Source: Diaminobutyricimonas aerilata (GTDB taxonomy: Bacteria > Actinomycetota > Actinomycetes > Actinomycetales > Microbacteriaceae). From it: a stretch of DNA of 64,000 nucleotides. The position numbers were made by a program, and so were the translations under genes. The notes under the pieces were generated by a model, which was not told where the DNA came from, did not search any database, and saw only the letters and a program-made list of their open reading frames with translations. The stretch's first letter is position 1. The number at the start of each line of letters is the position of its first letter. Shown piece by piece: positions 17,366 to 25,405 of the stretch. Location: assembly GCF_002797715.1 (NCBI RefSeq), contig NZ_PGFF01000001.1, forward strand, positions 62,001-126,000, in the 5' to 3' direction.

Positions 17366-18340
17366 TCAGCCGGAGATCTCGACGACCACGCGGCCGTCGA
17401 CCTCGCCGCGCAGGATGCGGTCCGCGGCCTGCTGAACGTCGGCGAGGGGCACGGATGCGGTGATCGAGTCGAGCAGGTCGAGATCGAGGTCGGTGGCGAG
17501 TCGCCGCCACGCCTCGAGCCGCTGCTCCCGCGGGCACTCGACGGAGTTGATGCCGACGAGGGTCACCGCGCGCAGGATGAAGGGCATCACGGTGGTCGGC
17601 AGCTCCGCGCCGGCGACGAGTCCGCACGCGGCCACGACGCCGCCGTAACGCGTCTGCGCGAGCACGTTCGCGAGCGGAGCGCCGCCCGCCGAATCGACGG
17701 CCGCGGCCCACCGCTGACTCTGCAGCGGCTTGCCCGGCTCCGCCAGCTCGGCCCGGTCGAGGATGCGGGTCGCGCCGAGGCGGTGGAGCCCCTCCGCGTC
17801 GTCGGGGTGACCGGTCGCGGCGACGACCTCGTGCCCGAGCCGGGCGAGCAGGGCGGTGGCGATCGATCCCACCCCGCCCGACGCGCCGGTGACGAGCACC
17901 GGTCCGTCCGGGTGGTTCTCGACGGCCATGACGGCGAGCATCGCGGTGAAGCCGGCTGTGCCGATCGCCGCGGCCCGGCGGTTGTCGATCGCCTCGGGGA
18001 GCGGCACGAGCCAGTCGCCCGGCACCCGGGCCCGCTCGGTGTAACCGCCGTCGCGGGTTTCGCCGATGCCCCAGCCGTTGAGCACCACCCGGTCGCCGCG
18101 CTCGAAGTCGGCGTGGCCCGATTCGGTCACGCGACCGACGAGGTCGATCCCGGGCACGAGCGGTGACGTGCGGGCGACCCCGCGATCGCCGCGCAGCGCC
18201 ATCGCGTCCTTGAAGTTGAGGGAGGAGTACTCGATGTCGACGGTGACCTCGCCCGCCGTCGCGTCCGGCTCGGGGTGGTCGTCGACGAACCGGGTCGTCG
18301 TCTCGCCGTCGTCGTTCCGGGTGACCGTCCACGCGCGCAT
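17366..18340 (-). CDS. MDR-type NADPH oxidoreductase (YhdH/AcuI family)
   Basis: Zinc-free medium-chain dehydrogenase, 324 aa. YhdH/AcuI proteins reduce acryloyl-CoA or related quinone-like acceptors with NADPH. Visible features are the N-terminal SSLNFKDAMALRG and the VPGIDLVGRV loop, plus the nucleotide-binding VTGASGGVGSIATALL. The start ATG 18340 was preferred over GTG 18346 because a TAGGGT hexamer (minus strand, 18347-18352) lies six bases before that ATG and overlaps the other candidate's upstream region. It is a single-gene unit; no pathway partner is adjacent. Confidence 0.87.
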   Translation of the reverse strand: MRAWTVTRNDDGETTTRFVDDHPEPDATAGEVTVDIEYSSLNFKDAMALRGDRGVARTSPLVPGIDLVGRVTESGHADFERGDRVVLNGWGIGETRDGGYTERARVPGDWLVPLPEAIDNRRAAAIGTAGFTAMLAVMAVENHPDGPVLVTGASGGVGSIATALLARLGHEVVAATGHPDDAEGLHRLGATRILDRAELAEPGKPLQSQRWAAAVDSAGGAPLANVLAQTRYGGVVAACGLVAGAELPTTVMPFILRAVTLVGINSVECPREQRLEAWRRLATDLDLDLLDSITASVPLADVQQAADRILRGEVDGRVVVEISG

Positions 18341-18453
18341 GGGCACACCCTACGCGTGCCGGCTCGACCGGCGAGTGGACCGGGAGATCGCGCCGCCGGG
18401 TCCCGTCCCGCCCGGGATGCACCCGGCCAGCGACGACTCGACCCCGGCGGTGA

Positions 18454-18518
18454 TGCAGCGAGCGCGGATCCTCGCGGCGGCACGCAGCGTGTCGCCACGG
18501 AGATCCGCTCTCGCTGCA
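18454..18518. repeat. Intergenic palindrome D1 (TGCAGCGAG... family)
   Basis: The left arm starts TGCAGCGAGCGCGGATC (18454) and the right arm ends GATCCGCTCTCGCTGCA (18518). The arms pair over roughly 28 bases with a few mismatches. It lies in the 373-bp divergent gap between the MDR gene and the small membrane protein; D2 is a second copy 47 bp further on. Confidence 0.75.
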
Positions 18519-18564
18519 CGTCGACGATCCCCCGGTGGTCGCTTCGAATCACCGGCCGAGGATG

Positions 18565-18648
18565 GCAGCGACAGCGGATGCTGGAGCCGCCGCGCCGTGG
18601 GGAGGCCATTGTTTCCGGCGCGTCGCCACTGACATCCGCTCTCGCTGC
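18565..18648. repeat. Intergenic palindrome D2 (same family as D1)
   Basis: The left arm is GCAGCGACAGCGGATG (18565) and the right arm ends CATCCGCTCTCGCTGC (18648), with a longer centre than D1. The right arm repeats the D1 right arm almost exactly (GTCGCCAC...ATCCGCTCTCGCTGC). The rest of the 18341-18713 gap holds only the two promoters. Confidence 0.75.
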
Positions 18649-18713
18649 AGCGCGCCGAGGGTTCGCGCGCGCGAGAGCCCGTGCCCGGTGGCGCGACGCG
18701 GTAGGTTCCCGAC

Positions 18714-18929
18714 ATGGACCTGTGGCTCATCATCGGCGTCGTGGTCGCCGCGCTCCTGGCGGTCGGCCTCGTGTTCGACGTGCTGCGCCGCCACGCGCGC
18801 ACCGACGAGACGGAGATCGCGCACGGCGACTTGCGGGATGCGCAGGCGTTCGATGACGGGTCGCGCGGCGTTCCGCGCGCGGACGGGACGCTGGGTCCCG
18901 GCAGCGGCTCCGCGGGGTCCGGTTCCTGA
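18714..18929 (+). CDS. Small single-pass membrane protein
   Basis: 71 aa. Residues 3-23 form one hydrophobic helix (WLIIGVVVAALLAVGLVFDV), followed by RR and a hydrophilic, acidic then Gly/Ser-rich tail, giving an N-out or N-in single-span topology. A TAGGTT hexamer (18702-18707) sits six bases before the ATG, so the message appears leaderless; this, plus actinobacterial codon use, supports it as a real gene. No family recognised. It is isolated between palindromes and a convergent DUF4037 gene. Confidence 0.6.
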   Translation: MDLWLIIGVVVAALLAVGLVFDVLRRHARTDETEIAHGDLRDAQAFDDGSRGVPRADGTLGPGSGSAGSGS

Positions 18930-19012
18930 CTCGACCTGCCGGCGACGGGCCGTGACCACCGACGGTCGGACCCCGACCCGTGCTGGAGCGGGGACCGACG
19001 CCGCCCGTCGGG

Positions 19013-20047
19013 TCACCGACGCCCTCCGAGCACGCCACGCCACGCGGCCGTGAACGCGCGGCGCGCGTCGGCGTTCACGAGCACGTCGACGTTGTCGACC
19101 CACTGCTCGATCGAACCCACCCCGTGCGGGAGGGCGCGGACGGCGGCGTCGCGGATGCTGTCGCGCACGAGCTCCGGCACGGGACCGACCCCGCGGAACG
19201 GCCGATCCCAGAACGGCTCCGTCGCGGCGTCGGCGGTCGGCAGGCCGACCTCGCGCTGCAGTGCGTGCATCCGCTCGATCGCCGCGACGAGAGCGGCTTC
19301 CCGTTCCCGCCAGTCGCCCGCGTCGAGGGCGCGTCCCAGATCGTCCGCGGCGGCGCCCGCGCGGGGGAGACCCGCGAACATCGTGCCGAACCATTTCGAG
19401 TAGGGCGGCCAACGCCGCTCGAGCAGGAAGCCGAGGTGCATCACCACGCGGGTGAGGCGTGCGGCGATGATGCCTGAGCCGAGGTCGTCGCCGCGCTGCC
19501 CGGCCCGGCCGAGGAACGGCAGCTCCTGCCCCAGGCGCGCCCAGTCGGCCGCGACGACGTAGCGCCAGAGGTCGTCCGGATACCACTCGAGGCGCTCCCG
19601 CATCCGGGTGAGCGCTCCATCGGTGTCGGCGAACACGGGGCCGCCGACCACCTCGAGCACGGCCTGACCGGTGAGCGACAACCACTCGGACGCGTCGAGG
19701 GTCTCCGACGGGGCGACGCCCAGCCGCGAGATCGCGAACGCGGACGCCGTGGTCACCTCCACCTGGTGGCGGGGCTCCGGATGCCACGTGGTGCCGAACC
19801 GCACCGGCGAACCGCCGAACGACTCCGGCAGCCGCAGCTCGAGGAGCGCATCGATCTCCGGCGCGCGCCCGTCGGGCACGAGGAGAGTGAGGCGGAGGCC
19901 CCAGTCGTGATCGCGGGAGGTGGCGTCGTCGAGGCCGAGCACATCCGACCCGCTGCCGAGCCGGGCGGCCGCGTGCGGCAGTCCGGGCGGCATGAGCGGC
20001 AGCACCGCATCCGTATAGAAGCGGCGCGCGAGTGCGATGCCGGTCAT
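19013..20047 (-). CDS. DUF4037-type protein with nucleotidyltransferase-like N-terminus
   Basis: 344 aa cytosolic protein. The N-terminal GSGSDVLGLDDATSRDHDWG (about residues 31-50) resembles the GS-x-D-x-D pocket of minimal nucleotidyltransferases, the hallmark of DUF4037 proteins. A helical C-terminal half follows with conserved Trp/Pro stretches (PPYSKWFGTMF). Function is not established in the family; transfer of a nucleotide to a small molecule or protein is a guess. It lies 33 bp downstream of pfkA on the same strand and may be co-transcribed. Confidence 0.75.
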   Translation of the reverse strand: MTGIALARRFYTDAVLPLMPPGLPHAAARLGSGSDVLGLDDATSRDHDWGLRLTLLVPDGRAPEIDALLELRLPESFGGSPVRFGTTWHPEPRHQVEVTTASAFAISRLGVAPSETLDASEWLSLTGQAVLEVVGGPVFADTDGALTRMRERLEWYPDDLWRYVVAADWARLGQELPFLGRAGQRGDDLGSGIIAARLTRVVMHLGFLLERRWPPYSKWFGTMFAGLPRAGAAADDLGRALDAGDWREREAALVAAIERMHALQREVGLPTADAATEPFWDRPFRGVGPVPELVRDSIRDAAVRALPHGVGSIEQWVDNVDVLVNADARRAFTAAWRGVLGGRR

Positions 20048-20080
20048 GCGACGTCCTTGTCGTGCGGGCGGGAGCGCGGC

Positions 20081-21103
20081 TCAGCCGAAGAGGACGCGCG
20101 CCTCGTCGTAGCGGTCCTGCGGCACCGTCTTGAGCTTGCCGAGCGCATCCTCGAAGGGCACGTGCACGATCTCGGTGCCGCGCAGTGCGACCATGCAGCC
20201 CCAGTGCTCCTCGAGCACGGTGCGCAGCGCGGCCATGCCGAGTCGCGTGGCGAGCACGCGGTCGTACGCCGACGGGGTGCCGCCGCGCTGGATGTGGCCG
20301 AGGGTCGTCGCGCGGGTCTCGATGCCGGTGCGCTCCTCGATGAGCGGGGCGAGGTGCTCACCGATGCCGCCGAGACGCGGGCGGCCGAACGCGTCGAGGC
20401 CGCGCTCCGAGTGCACGTCGGTCATCGTGTCGAGTGCGAAGCCCTCCGCCACGACGACGAGCGGCGCGCGACCGCGATCGTGCGCGGAGGTCACCCACTC
20501 GGTGATCTGCTCGATCGAGGTCTTCTGCTCCGGGATGAGGATGCAGTGGGCGCCGGCGGCCATGCCCGAATGCAGCGCGATCCAACCGACGTGCCGGCCC
20601 ATGACCTCGGCGATCATGCAGCGGCCGTGGGAGTCGCCCGTGGTGCGCAACCGGTCCATCGCCTCGGTGGCAATCTGCACCGCGGTGTCGAAGCCGAACG
20701 TGTAGTCGGTGGCAGAGAGGTCGTTGTCGACCGTCTTCGGCACGCCCACGATGCGCACCCCCGCATCCGTCAGCCGCTTCGCGGCGGCGAGCGTGCCCTC
20801 TCCGCCGATGGCGATGAGCGCGTCGATGCCGTTGCGTTCGAGCACCGTCTTCACCCGCTCGGCGCCGCCGTGCTCGAACGGATTGGTACGGCTCGTGCCG
20901 AGGATCGTGCCACCCTGCTTGCTGATGCCCATGATCTGGTGGCGCGTCAGCGGGATCGTCGTGTCGTCGACGAGACCCTTCCACCCGTTCAGGAAGCCGA
21001 CGAACTCGTGCCCGTACACCTGGAGGCCGGTGAACACGATCCCGCGGATGACCGCGTTGAGGCCCGGGGCGTCACCGCCGGAGGTGAGGATGCCGATCTT
21101 CAT
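20081..21103 (-). CDS. pfkA: 6-phosphofructokinase (actinobacterial group III)
   Basis: Glycolytic kinase making fructose-1,6-bisphosphate, 340 aa. The N-terminus is GILTSGGDAPGLNAVIRG; the phosphate-donor site reads GGEGTL, and the substrate site PKTVDNDL. In this family Gly in GGEG favours ATP while Asp there (GGED) marks PPi-dependent enzymes, so ATP use is predicted although Lys in PKTVDND is shared with the PPi group. MGRHVGW and the C-terminal RGGTPSAYDR are intact. A CAAGAT hexamer (minus strand) lies six bases before the ATG, suggesting a leaderless mRNA. Confidence 0.93.
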   Translation of the reverse strand: MKIGILTSGGDAPGLNAVIRGIVFTGLQVYGHEFVGFLNGWKGLVDDTTIPLTRHQIMGISKQGGTILGTSRTNPFEHGGAERVKTVLERNGIDALIAIGGEGTLAAAKRLTDAGVRIVGVPKTVDNDLSATDYTFGFDTAVQIATEAMDRLRTTGDSHGRCMIAEVMGRHVGWIALHSGMAAGAHCILIPEQKTSIEQITEWVTSAHDRGRAPLVVVAEGFALDTMTDVHSERGLDAFGRPRLGGIGEHLAPLIEERTGIETRATTLGHIQRGGTPSAYDRVLATRLGMAALRTVLEEHWGCMVALRGTEIVHVPFEDALGKLKTVPQDRYDEARVLFG

Positions 21104-21167
21104 GCGCCTATCTTGGCGGATCGCGCGCGATCCGCCGCATCCTAGAGAGACGAGCGACGGGAGAACC

Positions 21168-21950
21168 ATGCCAGAACACACCGATCGATCCATCCGCGTC
21201 GAGCTGATCGGCGGCCCGACCGCCGTGATCGACATCGGCGGACTCCGCTTCGTCACCGACCCGACCTTCAACCCGCCCGGGCCCCAGGCCTCGGGCACCT
21301 CCGTGCTCACCAAACTCGTCGGCCCGTCGCGCTCGCCGGACGAGCTGGGCTCCGTCGACGCCGTGCTGCTCTCCCACGACCAGCACGGCGACAACCTCGA
21401 CGACGCGGGCCGCGGGTTCCTCGCCACCGTTCCGGTGACGTTCTCCACCGTCGCCGCGGCGGAGCGGATCGGCGCGGGTGTCACCGGTCTCACGCCGTGG
21501 CAGCGCACGACCCTCCGCCGGCCCGACGGCCGGGACCTGTTCGTCACCGCGGTGCCCGCCGTCCACGGCCCCGACGGGATGGAGGCCTCTTCCGGACCGG
21601 TCATCGGATTCGTGCTCCACGGCGACGACCTGCCGAGCGTGTACGTCAGCGGCGACAACGCGTCCCTCCGGGTCGTGGAGGAGGTCGCCCACCACCTGGG
21701 CCCGATCACCTTCGCGGTGCTCTTCGGCGGCGGCGCGCGAGTCGCGCGGCTCGACGCGTTCCTGACGCTCACGAGCGACCAGCTCCCCACCGCGACCCGG
21801 CTGCTCGACGCGGCCAAGATCGTGCCGGTGCACAGCGAGGGATGGGCGCACTTCACCCAGGATCAGGCGTCGATCCGCGCGGCGTTCGACGGGAGCGACG
21901 TCGCCGACCGCCTCGTGCTGCTCGAGCCGGGGGAGCACGCGATCCTCTGA
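21168..21950 (+). CDS. MBL-fold metallo-hydrolase (UlaG-like)
   Basis: 260 aa. Beta-lactamase-fold hydrolase lacking a full HxHxDH: the corresponding stretch reads LLSHDQHGDNLDD, with later His in VPAVHGPDG and VPVHSEGW, the pattern of the COG2220 branch. These enzymes act on phosphodiesters or lactones; the substrate here is unknown. The start ATG 21168 has GGGAGAA upstream. It is divergent from pfkA with a 64-bp gap. Confidence 0.8.
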   Translation: MPEHTDRSIRVELIGGPTAVIDIGGLRFVTDPTFNPPGPQASGTSVLTKLVGPSRSPDELGSVDAVLLSHDQHGDNLDDAGRGFLATVPVTFSTVAAAERIGAGVTGLTPWQRTTLRRPDGRDLFVTAVPAVHGPDGMEASSGPVIGFVLHGDDLPSVYVSGDNASLRVVEEVAHHLGPITFAVLFGGGARVARLDAFLTLTSDQLPTATRLLDAAKIVPVHSEGWAHFTQDQASIRAAFDGSDVADRLVLLEPGEHAIL

Positions 21951-22014
21951 ACCGGGCGGCCACCTCGACCCGCACTCGCTTCCGGCGTCGGGGGCGGCCG
22001 GGTAGCGTGGCGGG

Positions 22015-22665
22015 ATGCTCGAGCCGGTCGGTACGGATGCGGTGCTGCGCTGGCAGCGGTTGTGGGGCGTGGCCCGCGGGCTCCCGCCCGCGGACCGGCT
22101 CGACGGGGCGTTGCGCATCCCCTACGGCGGCGCGACGCGGCAACTCGAGTACCTCGTCTTCGACGACGCCGCGGTCGACGACGTCGCCGCTCTCGCGGCC
22201 CGCACCCGCGCGGCGTGGGTGACGGTCGTCACGCCCGAGCCGCTTCCGATCTCGGCGCGACTCGCGGCGCGTGGCCTGCACCTGCGGAGCGCATCGGAGA
22301 CGCTCATGGCCATCTCGTGGGCGGACCATCCGCGGCGACCGTTGCCCGAGGGCTACCGCGCCGAGACCGTGCGGGACGCCACTCACGTGGTCACGGTCCG
22401 CGTCGTCGACGCCACGGGGGAGCTCGCCGCGCAAGGCACCCTCGCCGTGGACGGCGACGACGCGGTGCCCGACCGCATCGAGACGCAGCGCGCGCATCGC
22501 CGCCGCGGGCTCGGCGCCGCCGTGATGTCGGCTCTCGCCGACCGGGCGCGCGACGAGGGCGCGACCCACGGACTGCTCATCGCCTCGATCGAGGGCGAGC
22601 GGCTCTACTCCTCGCTCGGCTGGCGCGCGCTCTCGCCGGTCGTCGTCGCGGTCTCCCGGGTCTGA
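22015..22665 (+). CDS. GNAT-fold N-acetyltransferase
   Basis: 216 aa. The acetyl-CoA loop is at residues ~160-172 (HRRRGLGAAVMSALADRA), followed by the family's C-terminal GATHGLLIASIEGERLYSSLGW. The N-terminal half is divergent and may be a degenerate first GNAT domain. A TAGCGT hexamer (22003-22008) lies six bases before the ATG, so a leaderless mRNA is likely. The substrate is unknown. Confidence 0.8.
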   Translation: MLEPVGTDAVLRWQRLWGVARGLPPADRLDGALRIPYGGATRQLEYLVFDDAAVDDVAALAARTRAAWVTVVTPEPLPISARLAARGLHLRSASETLMAISWADHPRRPLPEGYRAETVRDATHVVTVRVVDATGELAAQGTLAVDGDDAVPDRIETQRAHRRRGLGAAVMSALADRARDEGATHGLLIASIEGERLYSSLGWRALSPVVVAVSRV

Positions 22666-22692
22666 GCCGCCCCGCGCGAGTAGCGTGGCGGC

Positions 22693-23475
22693 ATGAAAGA
22701 GCTCGGCGACGTCTCCCTCGGGCTGGCCGGCGCGCTCGGCCCCGATCGCATCGGCCGGCTCGCGGTCGAGATCGAACGGGCCGGGTTCTTCGGGCTCTGG
22801 GTCAACGACACTCCGGGAGGCGACGCCCTGACCGCACTCGCCGCCGCCGCGCGAGTGACCTCCCGCATCCGGCTCGGCGCGGGCGTGATCGCGCTCGACC
22901 GGCGTCCGGCCGAGCAGATTGCGGCGGCGCTGGGCGACCTCCCGCAGGAGCGGCTCGTGCTCGGACTCGGCGTCGGCCGTGGCAGTCGGGGGTCGCTCGA
23001 CGGCATGCGGGACGCGGTCGCCCTGCTGCGCGAGCGCACCGAAGCGTCCGTGGTCGTCGGCGCGCTGGGCCCTCGGATGCGCGGACTGGCGGCGCGTGTA
23101 GGGGACGGGGTTCTGCTCAACTGGCTGCCCGCCGCTGCTGCCGACGAGCAGCGGGCCGAACTTCAGCGCGTGGCCGCCGATGCTGGGCGGCCGGCGCCTC
23201 GCACGATCCTGTACGTGCGCACGATCGTCGACGACGCGGCCCGTCCGGCGCTCGAGCGCGAGGCGGCCCGCTACGGCGGAGTGCCCGCCTATGCGGCGAA
23301 CTTCGAGCGCCTCGGTGTCGAGCCGATCGACACGACGCTCACGCCGCCGCTCGAGGAGGGCATCCGCACCTACCGCGGCGCCGTCGACGAGCTCGTGCTG
23401 CGCGCGATCACCGCGGACGACGCCGAGCCCTCCTACGCGCGGTTCATCGAGACGGCGGCCGCCGCGCTGGCGTGA
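22693..23475 (+). CDS. LLM-class flavin (probably F420-dependent) oxidoreductase
   Basis: Luciferase-like monooxygenase fold, 260 aa, short for the class. Recognisable blocks are ERAGFFGLWVND, TSRIRLGAGVIALDRRPAEQ and LGLGVGRG, where flavin or F420 phosphate binding is expected. The start ATG 22693 is preceded by TAGCGT plus six bases, copying the arrangement of the upstream GNAT gene. Only 27 bp separate the two, yet each seems to have its own promoter. The substrate is unknown. Confidence 0.82.
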   Translation: MKELGDVSLGLAGALGPDRIGRLAVEIERAGFFGLWVNDTPGGDALTALAAAARVTSRIRLGAGVIALDRRPAEQIAAALGDLPQERLVLGLGVGRGSRGSLDGMRDAVALLRERTEASVVVGALGPRMRGLAARVGDGVLLNWLPAAAADEQRAELQRVAADAGRPAPRTILYVRTIVDDAARPALEREAARYGGVPAYAANFERLGVEPIDTTLTPPLEEGIRTYRGAVDELVLRAITADDAEPSYARFIETAAAALA

Positions 23476-23500
23476 TCGGGCGCAGCGCTCGTACGCGGTG

Positions 23501-23554
23501 ACTTGCGGACAACTGCTGTTTCGAGGTCGGTCATGACCGCAGATGTCCGCAACT
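23501..23554. repeat. Intergenic palindrome C1 (CTTGCGGAC...GTCCGCAA family)
   Basis: Arms ACTTGCGGACAACTGCTG (23501-23518) and CCGCAGATGTCCGCAACT (23537-23554) pair with a few mismatches; the loop contains GGTCATGACC. It lies between two co-directional genes. A perfect relative lies at 57606-57661. Confidence 0.7.
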
Positions 23555-23650
23555 CGAGCACACAGCGGGGGTGCGGACGCGGTTCGATGACCGCGCCCCG
23601 CTTCGGGCGCGGATGCGGCGGGAGTCGCCGGGGCGGCATAGGGTTCCAGC

Positions 23651-24562
23651 GTGATCCCCGTGCAGACCGTCTACGCGCCGCGGGACCCGGTCGCGCTGCG
23701 GCCGACGCTGTCGCCGCTGCAGCGGGGCGCGGCGGATCCGACGCTGCGGTGGGACGCCGCGGGCGCATGGATGACCATGCGCACGCCGCACGGCATCGCG
23801 ACCCTGCACCTCGCCGGCACGCGGGAGATCACCGCGCGGGCGTGGGGACCGGGCGCCGAGTGGGCGATCGACGGCGTGCCCGAGCTGCTCGGTGAGGGTG
23901 ACGACTGGTCGGAGCTCGACCTGTCGGGCAATCCGTTCCTCGCCGAGGTGCGGCGCACGAATCCGCACCTGCGGCTGAGCCGCACGCGGCGCGTCTTCGA
24001 GGCGCTCGTGCCGGCCGTGCTGGAGCAGAAGATCACGACCCTCGAGGCCCGACGCGCGTGGCGGTACCTGCTCGCGAAGTACGGCGAGACGCCGCCCGGG
24101 CCCGCTCCGCTCGGCATGAAGGTGTTCCCGGCGCCGGAGGTGTGGCGTCGCATCCCGTCGTGGGAGTGGCACCGCGCGGGCGTGGGACCGCAGCGTTCCG
24201 AGACTGCGGTGCGGTGCGCATCCGTCGCCGCCTCGCTCGAACGCACCCTCGAGCACGGGCGCGGCGGGGAGCAGGTCGCGCGGGCGCTCACGTCGCTGCG
24301 CGGCGTGGGGGTGTGGACGGCGGCGGAGACGAGCCAACGCGCCCACGGCGACCCGGATGCGGTGAGCGTCGGCGACTACCACCTGCACGACATCGTCGGC
24401 TGGGCCCTGATCGGCGAGAAGGTCGACGACGCCGGGATGATGGAGCTGCTCGAGCCGTGGCGCGGCCACCGGCAGCGGGTGATGCGGCTCATCCTCGCGA
24501 GCGGGCGGATGCCGCCGAAGCACGGCGCCCGTATGACGGTGCAGGACCACCGCTGGCACTGA
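23651..24562 (+). CDS. DNA-3-methyladenine glycosylase II-like protein (HhH-GPD)
   Basis: Base-excision repair glycosylase of the AlkA class, 303 aa. The helix-hairpin-helix is seen as ALTSLRGVGVWTAAETSQ, and the catalytic Asp is in DPDAVSVGDYHLHD. The N-terminal ~100 residues form the AlkA-like beta domain. The GTG start 23651 follows TAGGGT (23639-23644) by six bases. It would remove alkylated bases; the exact specificity cannot be read. The downstream intergenic region holds a repeat cluster. Confidence 0.85.
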   Translation: MIPVQTVYAPRDPVALRPTLSPLQRGAADPTLRWDAAGAWMTMRTPHGIATLHLAGTREITARAWGPGAEWAIDGVPELLGEGDDWSELDLSGNPFLAEVRRTNPHLRLSRTRRVFEALVPAVLEQKITTLEARRAWRYLLAKYGETPPGPAPLGMKVFPAPEVWRRIPSWEWHRAGVGPQRSETAVRCASVAASLERTLEHGRGGEQVARALTSLRGVGVWTAAETSQRAHGDPDAVSVGDYHLHDIVGWALIGEKVDDAGMMELLEPWRGHRQRVMRLILASGRMPPKHGARMTVQDHRWH

Positions 24563-24570
24563 GCGCGTGC

Positions 24571-24660
24571 CCGTTCCCTGAGCTCGTCGAAGGGGATCGC
24601 CGTGGGACCGGCTTCGACGGGCCCAGCGAGCGTTCCGTTCCCTGAGCCTGTCGAAGGGAA
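24571..24660. repeat. Cluster of TTCCCTGAGCCTGTCGAAGG-type repeats
   Basis: Two direct copies (24571-24594, TTCCCTGAGCTCGTCGAAGG; 24636-24660, bounded by GTTCCCT and AGGGAAC) flank an inverted, degenerate copy (24611-24628, CTTCGACGGGCCCAGCGA). The arrangement allows alternative hairpins. Copies of this 20-mer are known from many high-GC genomes. It lies downstream of the AlkA-like gene. Confidence 0.75.
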
Positions 24661-24747
24661 CAGCCGCAGCACCGGCTGCGCACTCTGCGTTGTGGACCGT
24701 GAACCAAACCCGCGCGGCGACGGCGTGCATCCGCCTACCCTGTCGCG

Positions 24748-25296
24748 GTGCACCTGCTCTGGAGGACCCTGCTCACGCTGTTCCGCTCGCGCCGTGGCGA
24801 ACGGCTGCACTTCCACGACCTCGCCCGACTGCCGTTGCGGGTGAAGGCCGCGGACCTCGACCTCTTCGGCCACGTCAACAACGGCGTGTATTTCTCGCTC
24901 ATGGACCTCGGCCGCATGGACCTGCTGCAGCGATCCGGCGTGTGGTCCCGGATGCGCGCAGCCGGCATCGCGCCGGTGGTCGCGAGCGAGACGATCACGT
25001 TCCGACGCTCGCTGCAGCCGCGGCAGAAGTACGTGCTCGAGACGCAGGTGCTCGGCTACGACGACCGGTCCGTGTTCGTCGAGCAGCGATTCACCGTCGA
25101 CGGCGAGATCTACGCACGCGGCTGGATCCGCGGCCGCTTCGTGCGGCCCGGCCAGGGGCCGGTGTCGCTCGCCGAACTCGAATCAGTGGTCGGCGAGTCG
25201 CTCGGTGACCGCGAGCTGCCCGACTGGCTGCTGCGCTGGTCGGCGGATGTGGCACTGCCGTCGACGCGGAACCCCGCGCCGAGCGTCTGGGAGTGA
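24748..25296 (+). CDS. Acyl-CoA thioesterase-like hotdog protein
   Basis: 182 aa hotdog-fold protein. The family signature is DLDLFGHVNNGVYFSLMDL (residues ~36-54), with the catalytic Asp/His region and ETITFRRSLQPRQKY further on. A short hydrophobic and basic N-segment (first 14 residues) might attach it to the membrane. The GTG start follows TACCCT (24736-24741) by six bases. It likely hydrolyses acyl-CoA; the acyl chain is unknown. It is a single gene, convergent with the next gene. Confidence 0.82.
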   Translation: MHLLWRTLLTLFRSRRGERLHFHDLARLPLRVKAADLDLFGHVNNGVYFSLMDLGRMDLLQRSGVWSRMRAAGIAPVVASETITFRRSLQPRQKYVLETQVLGYDDRSVFVEQRFTVDGEIYARGWIRGRFVRPGQGPVSLAELESVVGESLGDRELPDWLLRWSADVALPSTRNPAPSVWE

Positions 25297-25313
25297 CGCG
25301 GCCGGCGCCCAGT

Positions 25314-25371
25314 GTGCCTCCATCCGACGTTTCCGCCCCCGATCCGGCCGGAATTCGTCGGATGAAGGCAC
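25314..25371. terminator. Palindrome B1 between convergent genes (GTGCCT...CATCCGACG family)
   Basis: The left arm starts GTGCCTCCATCCGACG and the right arm ends CGTCGGATGAAGGCAC, around the centre TTTCCGCCCC..GGCCGGAATT. It sits between convergent thioesterase and flavoprotein genes, so it can end transcription both ways. A copy in the opposite orientation lies at 46588-46647. Confidence 0.72.
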
Positions 25372-25405
25372 GCTCGGCGGTCTGCACACGACCGGTCGCG
25401 CCGCG

